64,000 bases of DNA from Frigoriflavimonas asaccharolytica (GCF_013294015.1 NZ_JABSNO010000014.1:1-64000); one strand, 5' to 3'; positions 18,501 to 26,468 are shown, counted from the first letter of the stretch. The notes: a model not told the origin generated them from the sequence alone. A program made the numbers and translations.

Positions 18501-18776
18501 CAGGAAGAAAATAATACGTATGATGCTTCATTTTTAAAATTTCGCCAGTTTTCTTTAGGCTATTCTTTCCCAATAAAGGAAGGGTTTTTTGGCTTAAAAA
18601 AAGGCGGAGATTTTTCTATTGCCTTGGTGGGAAACAATTTATTTGTGTTTTCTAAAGTTCCACATATAGATCCAGAGCAATTGGCGGTGCAAGGAAATGG
18701 CTTTGTGAGCGGTGTAGAAGATATAAGTTATGCTACTTCTAGAAGTATAGGTTTAAAATTGGGATTAAATTTTTAA
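15564..18776 (+). CDS. SusC/RagA-type TonB-dependent outer-membrane transporter
   Basis: The protein has 1070 residues. A signal peptide ending about residue 18 is followed by a carboxypeptidase-regulatory-like domain (ITGKITSNYNGSPISLVQ). The plug domain has the family strings GEVVITALGIKREAKALGY, KITIRGESSF, PLFVVDGTPI and VSVLKGPSAAALYGTRASNG, and a long beta-barrel ends in an aromatic-tipped GLKLGLNF. SusC proteins import ligands above porin size together with their SusD lid, using TonB energy. No degradative glycosidase follows. Instead the pair is embedded in the ArsS operon, so a small glycoside, nucleoside or organo-element ligand is a plausible inference. It is 45 bp after the previous gene and 13 bp before susD. 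Confidence 0.92.
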   Translation: MRHIYLYFMLFFSIIAFSQNTITGKITSNYNGSPISLVQISSSSKMITTSGNDGNYSIIINSDSEELSFTALGYKSQIIKIKNRSTINVILEDNTGNIGEVVITALGIKREAKALGYAVQTLKAEDLAEVKTVNFLDNLSGKVAGISVTQGATGVGSSSKITIRGESSFSNNNPLFVVDGTPINNQTVFNFTNEAAAGFQEIDYGNGAMEVNADDIESVSVLKGPSAAALYGTRASNGVIVINTKSGNERKGFQISFNSTFLVETAFKLPKFQNEYGQGNSGKFAFVDGLGGGTNDNISYSWGPKLNAGNFTTQFDGQVQLSDGSFVRGGDTSLYSGLPIRPTELISHPDNIKNFYNTGTTAINNIAISNGFDKGDYRLSITDLRSESIIPGVNLNRQTIATKFNFKPSDYTTISTSINYVNSNSDNRPSNGYGSENVNYSLVAWGPRSLNIDHLKNYWQPGLEKIQQYSFNYTFFDNPYFILYENRNSFNRDRLFGNIQLKQKITEDLSFSIRSGMDYSNETREMRRNFSSNRFKNGAYAEHDVFYREINTDFLLNYTKNIRNFSFDVSVGGNRLDQNASTKQIQTVNLAQPGIFNLNNAASPIQAFQFESKKRINSLYALAKFGFKDYLYVDITARNDWSSALATPFSVDGTSFLYPSVSSSFIVSNLFSLPKAISFAKLRASVAQVGNDTNPYQTSGAFVSQIPFDSQPTFTAQNFIPNAQLKPEQTTSYEFGADLRFFNNRLNFDFTYFNSNTVDQIISLPIAISSGYDQQVVNGGKVNAQGIEIILGITPIKTQNFNWNTTFNFAQSKSVIKDLPQNGGRLTLAYSRIYDSANQTVWIQVEEGGRIGDLYGTGYLKNENGDFILTSDGNYIADNVLKKLGNYNPDFTLGWSNNFKYKNWNLSLLFDWRQGGEIVSRTSALGNVGGQLAETSYRPEAGIVAQGVVNTGTATNPIYVQNTKAISAESYYRQYYDRNQEENNTYDASFLKFRQFSLGYSFPIKEGFFGLKKGGDFSIALVGNNLFVFSKVPHIDPEQLAVQGNGFVSGVEDISYATSRSIGLKLGLNF

Positions 18777-18789
18777 AAAATTAGAAAAC

Positions 18790-20232
18790 ATGAAAAACTA
18801 CAATATCATATCAGTTTTTATATCATTCTTCATTTTACTTAGTTGTACTCGCGATTTTGAAAACATCAATACCAATCCGAATGCGCCCAATTCTGTAGAA
18901 CCGAGTTTTCTGTTGCGCCAAATAATTTATAATTATGGCGAAAATATGAGCTATGAAGGTTTTGTAGCCGGAGATTTATTGTCTCAACACAGAACGGCTT
19001 TAGATTTTAATTTATTTGATAGACATGCTCTAAATTCCCCACAATTAGGCGGAAATCCTTGGTCTATTTTTTATAAAAATTTAAGAGACAATGAAATTAT
19101 TTTAAACCAATCTAGAAATTCTACGGCATACAAAGTCTATGAAGGACCCGCATTGATAATGAAAGCATATATGGCTGCAGGATTGACAGATTTATTTGGA
19201 GATGTGCCTTATTATCAAGCATTTAATGGCGTAAACGGAACAGTGACACCAGTTTATGATAAGCAAGAAGACATTTATCTAAAAGCAGGTGGAATTTTAG
19301 ATAATATAGATAAAGGAATTCTGGCCATGCAAAATTATAGCGGCTCTATTGCTCTGCAAGGTGATATTATGTACAACGGAAATCTACAATCTTGGATTCG
19401 GTTTGCAAAATCTCTTAAAATAAAATTATTGCTAAGAATTTCTTCTAAAATTAATGTTGCATCGCAATTGCAAGCTATTTATACAGAAGGAAATTACATA
19501 AAACTAAATTCTCAAAATGCTATTTTTAATTTTACAAATACGGCACCCAATAGTTTCAGATTGGCGCAATTGAGAGTGGGAGATTTTAATAATTTTGTAC
19601 TTTCCAAAACGATGCAAGATATTTTGCTAAACTTAAATGACAGCAGAATAAATAAATTTTTCAGACCTTTTTCCAATTCAAATTCTGGCGCTTATAATGG
19701 TTTAATCAACGGGATTGATGCTTCTCAAACTTCTATTGTTTTGGCAAATTATTCTCTCGCTGGAACAAGTTTTAGAGAAGATACTTCCACTTTAGATGCC
19801 AATTTTCTTACAGCTTGGGAAGTTCAATTTGCTTTAGCAGAAGCAGCTCAAAAAGGTTTGATAACTGCCAATGCACAACAATTATATGAATCTGGAGTAA
19901 GTTTGGCTTTTCAATATTGGAACACGGCTTTGCCGACAAATTATTTATCCGGTGAAGCGTCTTTTAATAATATAAATTCTACACCTTTGAAGCAAATTAT
20001 CACCCAAAAATGGATTGCCAATATCATCAATGGATATGAAGGTTGGGTGGAATATAGAAGAACAGGTTTTCCAAATTTAAAGCCAGTTTCTGCCAGTTTA
20101 AATAATGGATTGATACCTGTAAGAATGCCCTATCCTACTGAAGAAGCCGCTTTGAATGGGCAAAATTACAACGCTGCTGCAGCAACTACCAATAACAATA
20201 GTATAAACTCACCAGTTTGGTGGAATCAATAA
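18790..20232 (+). CDS. SusD/RagB-type surface lipoprotein
   Basis: This 480-residue lipoprotein has its signal peptide ending at Cys19 in FILLSCTRDFE, followed by the short NINTNPNAPNSVEP lead common to SusD-like proteins of the second type. Helical TPR-like segments include SWIRFAKSLKIKLLLRISSK and ITQKWIANIINGYEGWVEYRRTGFPNL; the latter (C-terminal third) is a hallmark of the family. SusD forms the hinged lid of the SusC transporter on the cell surface and defines ligand capture. The gene is directly downstream of its susC partner and two bases ahead of the symporter gene. Confidence 0.9.
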   Translation: MKNYNIISVFISFFILLSCTRDFENINTNPNAPNSVEPSFLLRQIIYNYGENMSYEGFVAGDLLSQHRTALDFNLFDRHALNSPQLGGNPWSIFYKNLRDNEIILNQSRNSTAYKVYEGPALIMKAYMAAGLTDLFGDVPYYQAFNGVNGTVTPVYDKQEDIYLKAGGILDNIDKGILAMQNYSGSIALQGDIMYNGNLQSWIRFAKSLKIKLLLRISSKINVASQLQAIYTEGNYIKLNSQNAIFNFTNTAPNSFRLAQLRVGDFNNFVLSKTMQDILLNLNDSRINKFFRPFSNSNSGAYNGLINGIDASQTSIVLANYSLAGTSFREDTSTLDANFLTAWEVQFALAEAAQKGLITANAQQLYESGVSLAFQYWNTALPTNYLSGEASFNNINSTPLKQIITQKWIANIINGYEGWVEYRRTGFPNLKPVSASLNNGLIPVRMPYPTEEAALNGQNYNAAAATTNNNSINSPVWWNQ

Positions 20233-20233
20233 T

Positions 20234-21568
20234 ATGGAAATAATTTACTGGCAATGGTTGCTAATTATAGGTTCTAGTTTAGCATTTTTCTTTTTGTCGC
20301 CATTAGCGAAAACTACCGAGCAATTTTATAAAGCCATCCAAAACAACAAAGCACCTTCTGCAACTGTATTGACGGGAAGTTTAATCATCTCGTGGATTTT
20401 TGCAAAGAGCATTACCAATGCAGCCAATTTAGGACTAGAATTTGGAATTCTTGGTGGCATCGCGTATGCCGGATATTATTTTTCTTTTGCGGTAGCTGGT
20501 ATTTTAATTTACCAATTGCGCGTGAAAGGCAATTATAAAAGTATTCATGATTTTATCGTTTCAAAATTTGGCAAGCAAGCCATGTTTTTGTTTTCTTTAT
20601 TAATAGCCATTCGTTTGTTTAATGAAGTTTGGAGCAATACCATGGTTATCGGCACTTATTTCGGAGATTCTGGAACATCAGCTTATTATTGGGCAATTAT
20701 ATTATTTACCGTTCTCACTTTGGCCTACACTATAAAAGGTGGATTAAGCAGTTCTATATTCACAGATGTAATTCAAATGATTTTCTTTTCTGTGCTATTG
20801 TTAATTATTTTATTTAATATTTTCAGTTCAGAAAATTTTAAAGTTCAAGATATTTCACAATCAAGTGTTTGGAGTTTTGATTTGGGACTGAATCTTTTTT
20901 TCGCCGCCATTATTCAATCTTTAAGTTATCCTTTCCACGATCCTGTTCTCACGGATAGAGCATTTCTAAGTTCGCCAAAAGTAACTAGAAAAAGTTTTCT
21001 TTGGGCAAGTTTTTTGGGAGCAATTTGTATTATTTTGTTCAGTATTGTAGGCGTTTATGCAAAAGTAAACGGAATGCAAGGAGATGCAGCTTTTGAGGTT
21101 GGCAAAGCATTTGGAGTGATTATTTTATTGGTCATTAACTTCATCATGATAACCTCTGCAGCTTCTACTTTAGACTCTACCTTTTCTTCTTTTTCAAAAT
21201 TGGCTGCAATAGATTTAAAACTGGGAAAAACAGTAAAGTTTGGTAGAATATCAATGATAATAATAGCAATTTTGGGTACAATTCCAGTATTTTTGAATGC
21301 CGAAATTTTATCTGCTACCACAATTTCTGGAACAATGGTGATTGGTTTAACCCCAGTTTTTGTATTTTGGAATATGAAAGTTCCCAAAATAAGTTTTTAT
21401 TTAAGTGTGCTTTGTGGTTTGTTTTTCGGAATGCTCTTGCTTTTTAAAATATTTCCCGCAGAATTAATTTTCACAGAAGGGAAATATGCCGATTTATTAT
21501 GGATCAATTTCTGGGGAATTTTATGTTGTATAATTGTATTTATGATTCCAAAATGGATAAAAAATTAG
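20234..21568 (+). CDS. Sodium:solute symporter family (SSS) inner-membrane transporter
   Basis: This 444-residue protein has about 11-13 membrane helices. SSS-family traits include LTGSLIISWIFAKSITNAAN near residue 45, the YKSIHDFIVSKFGKQA cytoplasmic loop, YTIKGGLSSSIFTDVIQMI (about 165-185; the conserved GGL-x-x-S/A-x-x-T-D-x-x-Q motif) and SAASTLDSTFSSFSKLAAID (about 300), which includes the Na2-site serine/threonine region. It would move a solute across the inner membrane with sodium and so complete a SusCD outer-membrane route. The start ATG 20234 is one base after the susD stop, and the next gene begins inside its last codons. The substrate is unknown. Confidence 0.88.
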   Translation: MEIIYWQWLLIIGSSLAFFFLSPLAKTTEQFYKAIQNNKAPSATVLTGSLIISWIFAKSITNAANLGLEFGILGGIAYAGYYFSFAVAGILIYQLRVKGNYKSIHDFIVSKFGKQAMFLFSLLIAIRLFNEVWSNTMVIGTYFGDSGTSAYYWAIILFTVLTLAYTIKGGLSSSIFTDVIQMIFFSVLLLIILFNIFSSENFKVQDISQSSVWSFDLGLNLFFAAIIQSLSYPFHDPVLTDRAFLSSPKVTRKSFLWASFLGAICIILFSIVGVYAKVNGMQGDAAFEVGKAFGVIILLVINFIMITSAASTLDSTFSSFSKLAAIDLKLGKTVKFGRISMIIIAILGTIPVFLNAEILSATTISGTMVIGLTPVFVFWNMKVPKISFYLSVLCGLFFGMLLLFKIFPAELIFTEGKYADLLWINFWGILCCIIVFMIPKWIKN

Positions 21569-22404
21569 AAAATTTAGGTAAAATAGAAGGCAAAATATTG
21601 CTTTTTGGAGGTGTTTATAGCAATCTTCAAGCATTAGAAGCTTTGAAAACTGTGGCAGAAGAAGAAAATATTCTACCAGAACATTGCATTTGTACAGGAG
21701 ATATTGTGGGTTATTGTGCGCAACCAGAAGAAAGTATTCAGTTTTTTAAAAATTGGAAAGCAAAAGCAATAAGAGGAAATGTAGAAGAACAATTGATTGA
21801 AAACGCAGAAGATTGCGGCTGCGATTTTACCGAAGGTTCGCGCTGTGATATTTTATCTCAATTTTGGTATCCTTATGCTAAAAGCAAATTGTCTGAAAAT
21901 TCAATAAATTATTTAAAAACAATAGCCAATCATCTCACTTTTGAAATTGCTGGTAAAAAAGCAAGCGTTGTACATGGCGCGTATTCCAATATTTCAGAAT
22001 TTATTTTTAAATCTACCCATTGGTCTAAAAAAGAAGAAAATTTTGAACAAACAGAATCCCAAATCATAATCGCCGGACATTGTGGTTTGCCATTTTTAGA
22101 TGTAAAGGATCATAAATTTTGGATCAATCCTGGCGTAATTGGCATGCCTGCAAATGATGGAAAAACAGATGTTTGGTATGCTATAATGCAAGAAAAAGAT
22201 AACACCTTAGATATTGAATTTAAAAATTTAAAATACGATTTCAAATTAGCAAATAAACTCATGATTGAAAATAATTTACCTTCAGAATATGCAAAAACAT
22301 TAGTAACGGGAATTTGGAACAACATGGAAATCTTGCCAAATGAAGAAAAAAATTTACAAGGAAAAGAAATAGTATTTGACGCTATTAAAATTTCGAAAAA
22401 ATAA
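21553..22404 (+). CDS. Calcineurin-like metallophosphoesterase homologue with altered metal motifs
   Basis: The protein is 283 residues from ATG 21553, overlapping the symporter by 16 bp. The fold is that of YfcE/ApaH-like phosphoesterases: a first strand with SNLQALEAL, then CTGDIVGYCAQPEES, AIRGNVEEQL, VVHGAYSN and IIAGHCGLPF, followed by WINPGVIGMPANDG. Two metal-binding sites deviate from the family. Motif I, normally D-x-H-(G/S)-N, is FGGVYSN, lacking both Asp and His. The usual G-H-T-H is G-H-C-G. It may therefore bind one metal or none. Operon position suggests a part in processing a phosphorylated intermediate, either as a reduced-activity phosphatase or as a ligand-binding protein. 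Confidence 0.75.
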   Translation: MDKKLENLGKIEGKILLFGGVYSNLQALEALKTVAEEENILPEHCICTGDIVGYCAQPEESIQFFKNWKAKAIRGNVEEQLIENAEDCGCDFTEGSRCDILSQFWYPYAKSKLSENSINYLKTIANHLTFEIAGKKASVVHGAYSNISEFIFKSTHWSKKEENFEQTESQIIIAGHCGLPFLDVKDHKFWINPGVIGMPANDGKTDVWYAIMQEKDNTLDIEFKNLKYDFKLANKLMIENNLPSEYAKTLVTGIWNNMEILPNEEKNLQGKEIVFDAIKISKK

Positions 22405-22409
22405 AATAA

Positions 22410-23222
22410 ATGACAAAAGAAAAATTACAAACAACCGCAGATTTTTTAATTAAAAAAGGATTTGACAAGCCAGAAATTGGGATTGTACTCGGAACAGGAT
22501 TGGGCCAATTGGTGAATCATATTAAAATTGAAGTAGAAATTGATTATCAAGATATTCCAAATTTTCCGGTTTCTACGGTAGAATTTCACAGTGGTAAATT
22601 AATTTTTGGCACTTTAGAAAACAAAAAAGTAGTGGTATTACAAGGTAGATTTCATTTATACGAAGGCTATTCTTTGCAAGAAGTTACCTTTCCTATTTGG
22701 GTTTTGAATGCATTAGGAATAAAAAAATTATTTATTTCTAATGCAGCAGGAGCTATAAACCTCAATTTCAAGAAAGGAGATTTGATGTTGATAGAAGATC
22801 ACATCAATCTGCAAGGAGGTTCGCCTTTAGGTTTTGCGAATGTATCAGATTTTGGCGAAAGATTTACAGATATGTGCGAACCATATGATTTAGAATTGAG
22901 AAATTCTGCCATAGAAATTGCTAAAAATCAAAATATTACTTTACAAAAAGGAGTTTATGCTGCAGTTTTTGGTCCGCAATTAGAAACAAAAGCAGAATAC
23001 AGATATATAAAAATTATTGGTGCAGATGCAGTAGGAATGAGCACCGTTCCAGAAGTGATTGTAGCCAATCATTTAAAACTACCTGTTTTTGCAGTATCAG
23101 TTTTAACGGATGAATGCGATCCTGATGATCTAAAACCCGTAAACATTCCAGAAATAATTGCCATAGCTGGCGAAGCCGAACCAAAAATGATTACTTTATT
23201 TAAAGAATTGATAAAATATTAA
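22410..23222 (+). CDS. Purine nucleoside phosphorylase (trimeric PNP/MTAP family), 6-aminopurine-type base site
   Basis: This 270-residue phosphorylase cleaves a purine nucleoside with phosphate to the free base and ribose-1-phosphate. The phosphate loop GIVLGTGLG is at about 24-32, GRFHLYEGYS is at 79-88, and the purine-contacting Glu192 is in GPQLETKAEYR; GADAVGMSTVPEVIVA follows. The residue aligning with Asn243 of human PNP, which reads 6-oxopurines, is Asp234 in SVLTDECDPDD. This resembles the TDYD of methylthioadenosine phosphorylase. An Asp there is known to favour adenine-type bases. It ends the ArsS operon, 5 bp after the phosphoesterase-like gene, which suggests an adenosyl compound as substrate. 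Confidence 0.88.
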   Translation: MTKEKLQTTADFLIKKGFDKPEIGIVLGTGLGQLVNHIKIEVEIDYQDIPNFPVSTVEFHSGKLIFGTLENKKVVVLQGRFHLYEGYSLQEVTFPIWVLNALGIKKLFISNAAGAINLNFKKGDLMLIEDHINLQGGSPLGFANVSDFGERFTDMCEPYDLELRNSAIEIAKNQNITLQKGVYAAVFGPQLETKAEYRYIKIIGADAVGMSTVPEVIVANHLKLPVFAVSVLTDECDPDDLKPVNIPEIIAIAGEAEPKMITLFKELIKY

Positions 23223-23304
23223 TCACAAATAATGCTAAAATTTACTAATAATAAAGCCAATTATAAAACAATCTCGTAAATAATATCACAACTAAAAATC
23301 TATT

Positions 23305-23961
23305 ATGAATATTAAAATTTTTAATTATCTTTTCGTTATGTTGCTAATGTTCAGCTGCAATTCGAAAGGACAGAACAACAAAGTAATGGCTGAAAAGCAA
23401 ACAAAAACTGAAGCTAAAAAAGGCGAAGCAGTAGCTGTTTTTGCAGAAGGCTGTTTCTGGTGCAGCGAGCATATTTTCGAATCTGTAGTTGGCGTGAGAG
23501 ATGCCGTTTCTGGCTACACTGGCGGAACTACGGAAAATCCTACGTATGAAGAAGTAGGTTCTCATACAACTGGACATGCAGAAGCTATTCAAGTTTTTTA
23601 CGATCCAAAAATCGTGAGTTATAAAGAATTGGTAGATGTATTTTTCGCATCGCATGATCCTACAACTTTAAACCAGCAAGGTCCAGATATCGGCGATTCT
23701 TATCGTTCTGCAGCTTATTATCAAAACGATGCAGAAAAAAAAATAATTGAAGATGCCATCAAAGATTTAACCGCGAAAAAAGCTTTTAAAAATCCGATTG
23801 TAACGGAAGTTGTACCCGCAGTTCCATTTTACAAAGCTGAAGATTATCATCAACAATATATTGATAACAATCCAAATAACGGATACGTGCAAGGAGTTTC
23901 TATCCCACGATACAACGAATTCAAGAAAAAATATAAAGGACAATTAAAACCTAACAAATAA
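23305..23961 (+). CDS. msrA: Peptide methionine sulfoxide reductase A, lipoprotein
   Basis: This 218-residue enzyme reduces the S-epimer of methionine sulfoxide in proteins. The N-terminus is a lipoprotein signal peptide with the lipobox MFSC (Cys18), which places the enzyme in the envelope. The catalytic GCFWCSEHIFE motif puts the nucleophile at Cys50. YTGGTTENPTYEEVGSHTTGHAEA is the standard MsrA substrate-pocket region. The HQQYIDNNPNNGY segment follows near the C-terminus. msrB follows after 9 bp, so the pair repairs both sulfoxide epimers of envelope proteins. There are 82 bp between PNP and this gene, so it may have its own promoter. Confidence 0.95.
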   Translation: MNIKIFNYLFVMLLMFSCNSKGQNNKVMAEKQTKTEAKKGEAVAVFAEGCFWCSEHIFESVVGVRDAVSGYTGGTTENPTYEEVGSHTTGHAEAIQVFYDPKIVSYKELVDVFFASHDPTTLNQQGPDIGDSYRSAAYYQNDAEKKIIEDAIKDLTAKKAFKNPIVTEVVPAVPFYKAEDYHQQYIDNNPNNGYVQGVSIPRYNEFKKKYKGQLKPNK

Positions 23962-23970
23962 TATCTACCT

Positions 23971-24507
23971 ATGAAAAAATTACTTCAAATATTGGCATTG
24001 CCACTAATAATTTTAATTTCTTTGGCCTGCACAAAGGTTGTTAGTAAAAACAACAGCGTTGCCGCAAATCCACCAACCGAAGTTCAAGAGGGACTTTCTT
24101 TAAGCGATACTTCTCTAAAAAAAGTTGAGAAAACGGATGCAGAATGGAAAAAAGTTTTGACAGCAGATCAATATTACATATTGAGAGAAAAAGGAACTGA
24201 ACAACCTTTCAATAATGCTTTTAATGACAACCATGAAAAAGGACATTTCTTTTGCGCAGGTTGCAAATTGCCTATATTCTCTTCCGAAGCAAAATTTGAA
24301 TCTGGAACAGGATGGCCAAGTTTCTACCAGCCAATTGCTAATACTAGAGTAAAGGAAGCGGTAGACAATTCTTTTGGAATGACGCGTGGAGAAATAGTTT
24401 GCGCAAGATGTGGTGGACATTTAGGTCATGTTTTTGATGATGGCCCAAAACCTACAGGATTAAGATATTGCATGAATTCTGCAGCAATGTTATTCAAAAA
24501 GTCTTAA
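23971..24507 (+). CDS. msrB: Peptide methionine-(R)-S-oxide reductase B, lipoprotein
   Basis: This 178-residue MsrB has a lipoprotein signal peptide (ISLAC, Cys20) and a linker to about residue 50. The structural zinc is held by Cys95/Cys98 (CAGC) and Cys144/Cys147 (CARC). The catalytic Cys167 lies in GLRYCMNSAAM, and the substrate-shaping GTGWPSFYQPI and GGHLGHVFDDGPKPTG motifs are intact. It reduces the R-epimer and complements the MsrA encoded 9 bp upstream. The unit is closed by a strong terminator. Confidence 0.95.
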   Translation: MKKLLQILALPLIILISLACTKVVSKNNSVAANPPTEVQEGLSLSDTSLKKVEKTDAEWKKVLTADQYYILREKGTEQPFNNAFNDNHEKGHFFCAGCKLPIFSSEAKFESGTGWPSFYQPIANTRVKEAVDNSFGMTRGEIVCARCGGHLGHVFDDGPKPTGLRYCMNSAAMLFKKS

Positions 24508-24532
24508 TAGAACACAATTTTTAATGATAACT

Positions 24533-24566
24533 AAAGCTACTTTCTAAAAGATTGTAGCTTTTTTTT
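24533..24566 (+). terminator. Rho-independent terminator after msrB
   Basis: AAAGCTAC (24533-24540) pairs with GTAGCTTT (24554-24561) around a 13-base loop and is followed by a run of T. It lies 26 bp after the msrB stop. Confidence 0.85.
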
Positions 24567-24586
24567 GTAAAAACTTATTAGATATT

Positions 24587-25618
24587 TTACTTGTAATATT
24601 TTTTAATAATTTCTAAAGAAGGCTTTTCTTGCGGTGTGTAATCTATAGTTTTCCTTTTTTTATAATAATCATCCGCATACCATTTCCAGGCAAAACCACC
24701 AATATACCAAGATTTGTTTTCAAAAGATTGAAACAAAGCTTCATAAGCATTGGCTTGTCCTTGGTTATTTTCTACGGCATTGGTTTCCGTCCAAGGTTCG
24801 GCAGCACTATTATTTGAATTTCTATAACCAAATTCTGTAAAAACTACCTTTTTTTTGTATTTCTTTTGAATCAATTCTATATCTGAAATAGGTTTTTCCC
24901 AACTCAAATTCAGTTCTTCTACAGAAGGCGTTTCGACTTTAGATAAGGGAAAATAAGCATCAATTCCTATAAAATCTAATTCTTTCCAAAAAGGTGTTTT
25001 ATCAAATTCATCCCAATTGGCTGCGTAAGTTAATTGACCTGAATAAATTGCTCTTATTTTTTTAATCAATTGAAACCAATAGTCTGGTCTTTTTGAAATT
25101 GGATTTTGTAATTCTGTACCAAAGCAAAATATTTCTACTTTTTCCGTCTGTGCAATTTGTGCGAAATTTAAAATGTATTTTTCATATTCTGCTTCCCATT
25201 TTTGCCAATCTTTTTCTGTGTTAAAATCTAAAAACCCGGTAAAAGTATTGTGGTTGATCCATAGATGAGGTTTCAGCATCACCTTCAGATTGTTGGTATG
25301 CGCGTGATTTATGCTCTCTTTTATGCCAGCAGAAGTTTCGCCCCACCATTGTCTTTGATGGTCATAACTGATGGTAATATCATCTAAATTCACAAATGCG
25401 TACGGAACAAGAGAAACGGAATTAATGTTATTTTCCTTCAACTCTTCAAAAGTTTTACTTTGAATTTCTTTCTTTGGCGCAACCAAATTCATCCCTTTAT
25501 ACTTTTTATTACTGGTAGTAACAGAACTTTCGGCCGGCTGCAATTTATTAAAAATCACATAACTACTCGATATTAAGACCAAAGCTATCAAAGAAATATA
25601 AATTAAGTTTTTGCTCAT
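24587..25618 (-). CDS. GH113-like glycoside hydrolase, membrane-anchored
   Basis: This 343-residue protein has a single N-terminal hydrophobic anchor (residues 5-24) and then a TIM barrel exported to the periplasm or outer face. It resembles the GH113 (beta-mannanase-type) and related unclassified barrels of Flavobacteriales. Supporting segments are KGMNLVAPK, VMLKPHLWINH, and the presumed acid/base Glu169 in FCFGTELQN. IGIDAYFPLS and the presumed nucleophile Glu262 in VVFTEFGYRN follow. It stands alone, facing msrB across a terminator. The substrate is not certain; mannan or a cell-surface glycan is possible. Confidence 0.75.
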   Translation of the reverse strand: MSKNLIYISLIALVLISSSYVIFNKLQPAESSVTTSNKKYKGMNLVAPKKEIQSKTFEELKENNINSVSLVPYAFVNLDDITISYDHQRQWWGETSAGIKESINHAHTNNLKVMLKPHLWINHNTFTGFLDFNTEKDWQKWEAEYEKYILNFAQIAQTEKVEIFCFGTELQNPISKRPDYWFQLIKKIRAIYSGQLTYAANWDEFDKTPFWKELDFIGIDAYFPLSKVETPSVEELNLSWEKPISDIELIQKKYKKKVVFTEFGYRNSNNSAAEPWTETNAVENNQGQANAYEALFQSFENKSWYIGGFAWKWYADDYYKKRKTIDYTPQEKPSLEIIKKYYK

Positions 25619-25641
25619 ATTTTTGAATTGTAAATTATTAA

Positions 25642-25649
25642 CAAATTTA
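25642..25649 (-). promoter_or_regulatory. Candidate -7 box for the GH113-like gene
   Basis: Reads TAAATTTG on the minus strand, an exact TAnnTTTG match, giving a leader of about 17 bases. No well-spaced -33 TTTG is seen. Confidence 0.4.
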
Positions 25650-25772
25650 AAGAAATCAAATTTGGTTTAAAAGAACAAAAAAATTTCGAAACTAATTTTC
25701 CTCGCATCACTAAATCAATATTTTTACAAATTTTAAAATATCGAAACTTCTATTTCTTGCTCAAACTCTAAT

Positions 25773-26462
25773 TCAAGAAAAATTTTCAAGATGACTTTCC
25801 CAACTGTAATCGCTGTACTTGATTTTAAAATATTTCATTTGAATTTCCAAAACTTCTTTTAACATTTTTTTTAGGTCAGATTTTCCACCAAAATCACCTT
25901 GATACCACAATAATAATTTACTTGTAGTGACTGTTTTTTTCTCTTTATCAATCGTAGATTCTGAAGTTAAAAATGAAATCATCGCAGTTTTCAACTGTTC
26001 ATCCAATTTTTCTACAGTATAAAATGCAATTGGTGGGCAACTTTTGGCACCACAGTTTACTGCAAAATGAATTCGGTAATCAATTTTCTCTACTGCGAGA
26101 TTTTTAATAAAGCGAGACTGGAAAATATTGGACAAATAACCAAAACTATATTTCCAGCGAAATCTGCGCAATATTCCATGTTCAATATCATCTAAACTAA
26201 AACGATTTCCCGCAATTTCTATCAGTTTTAAAGTGAAAATTTTTTTACCTAAATTTTCTTCTTGGCGTGATACTATTTGAAAGTAAGCATTATAAATATT
26301 GATCCAAAAAGTGTTTTTTGCTGCCTCTGTTTTTAATTCATTTTGCAAGCTCGAAATGGAATAATTAGCTAAAATACCTTCCTCAATTTTAGTTTCAGAA
26401 CTCATTTTCACATTGAGAAGCAAGTTTCCAGAAACTGTAATTAAGGTTTTATTATTGCTCAT
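25773..26462 (-). CDS. DUF547 domain protein
   Basis: This 229-residue protein has the DUF547 core. FWINIYNAYFQI is at about 50-62, FSLDDIEHGILRRFRW follows in the middle, and RIHFAVNCGAKSCPPI (about 130-146) contains the invariant C-x-x-x-S-C-P. DUF547 is thought to be a thiol-protease/transglutaminase-like fold, with no proven reaction. There is no signal peptide here, unlike the second DUF547 gene at 36373. It is the last gene of the sigma/anti-sigma unit (6 bp gap), so it may be part of that regulon. The C-terminus YSDYSWESHLENF matches the family end. Confidence 0.8.
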   Translation of the reverse strand: MSNNKTLITVSGNLLLNVKMSSETKIEEGILANYSISSLQNELKTEAAKNTFWINIYNAYFQIVSRQEENLGKKIFTLKLIEIAGNRFSLDDIEHGILRRFRWKYSFGYLSNIFQSRFIKNLAVEKIDYRIHFAVNCGAKSCPPIAFYTVEKLDEQLKTAMISFLTSESTIDKEKKTVTTSKLLLWYQGDFGGKSDLKKMLKEVLEIQMKYFKIKYSDYSWESHLENFS

Positions 26463-26468
26463 TTCAAA

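Noticed and set aside
15564-25618. Classical polysaccharide utilisation locus around SusC/SusD and the GH113-like gene
   Set aside because: The GH113-like gene is on the other strand behind a terminator and the msr genes; no other carbohydrate-active enzyme is in the SusCD operon.
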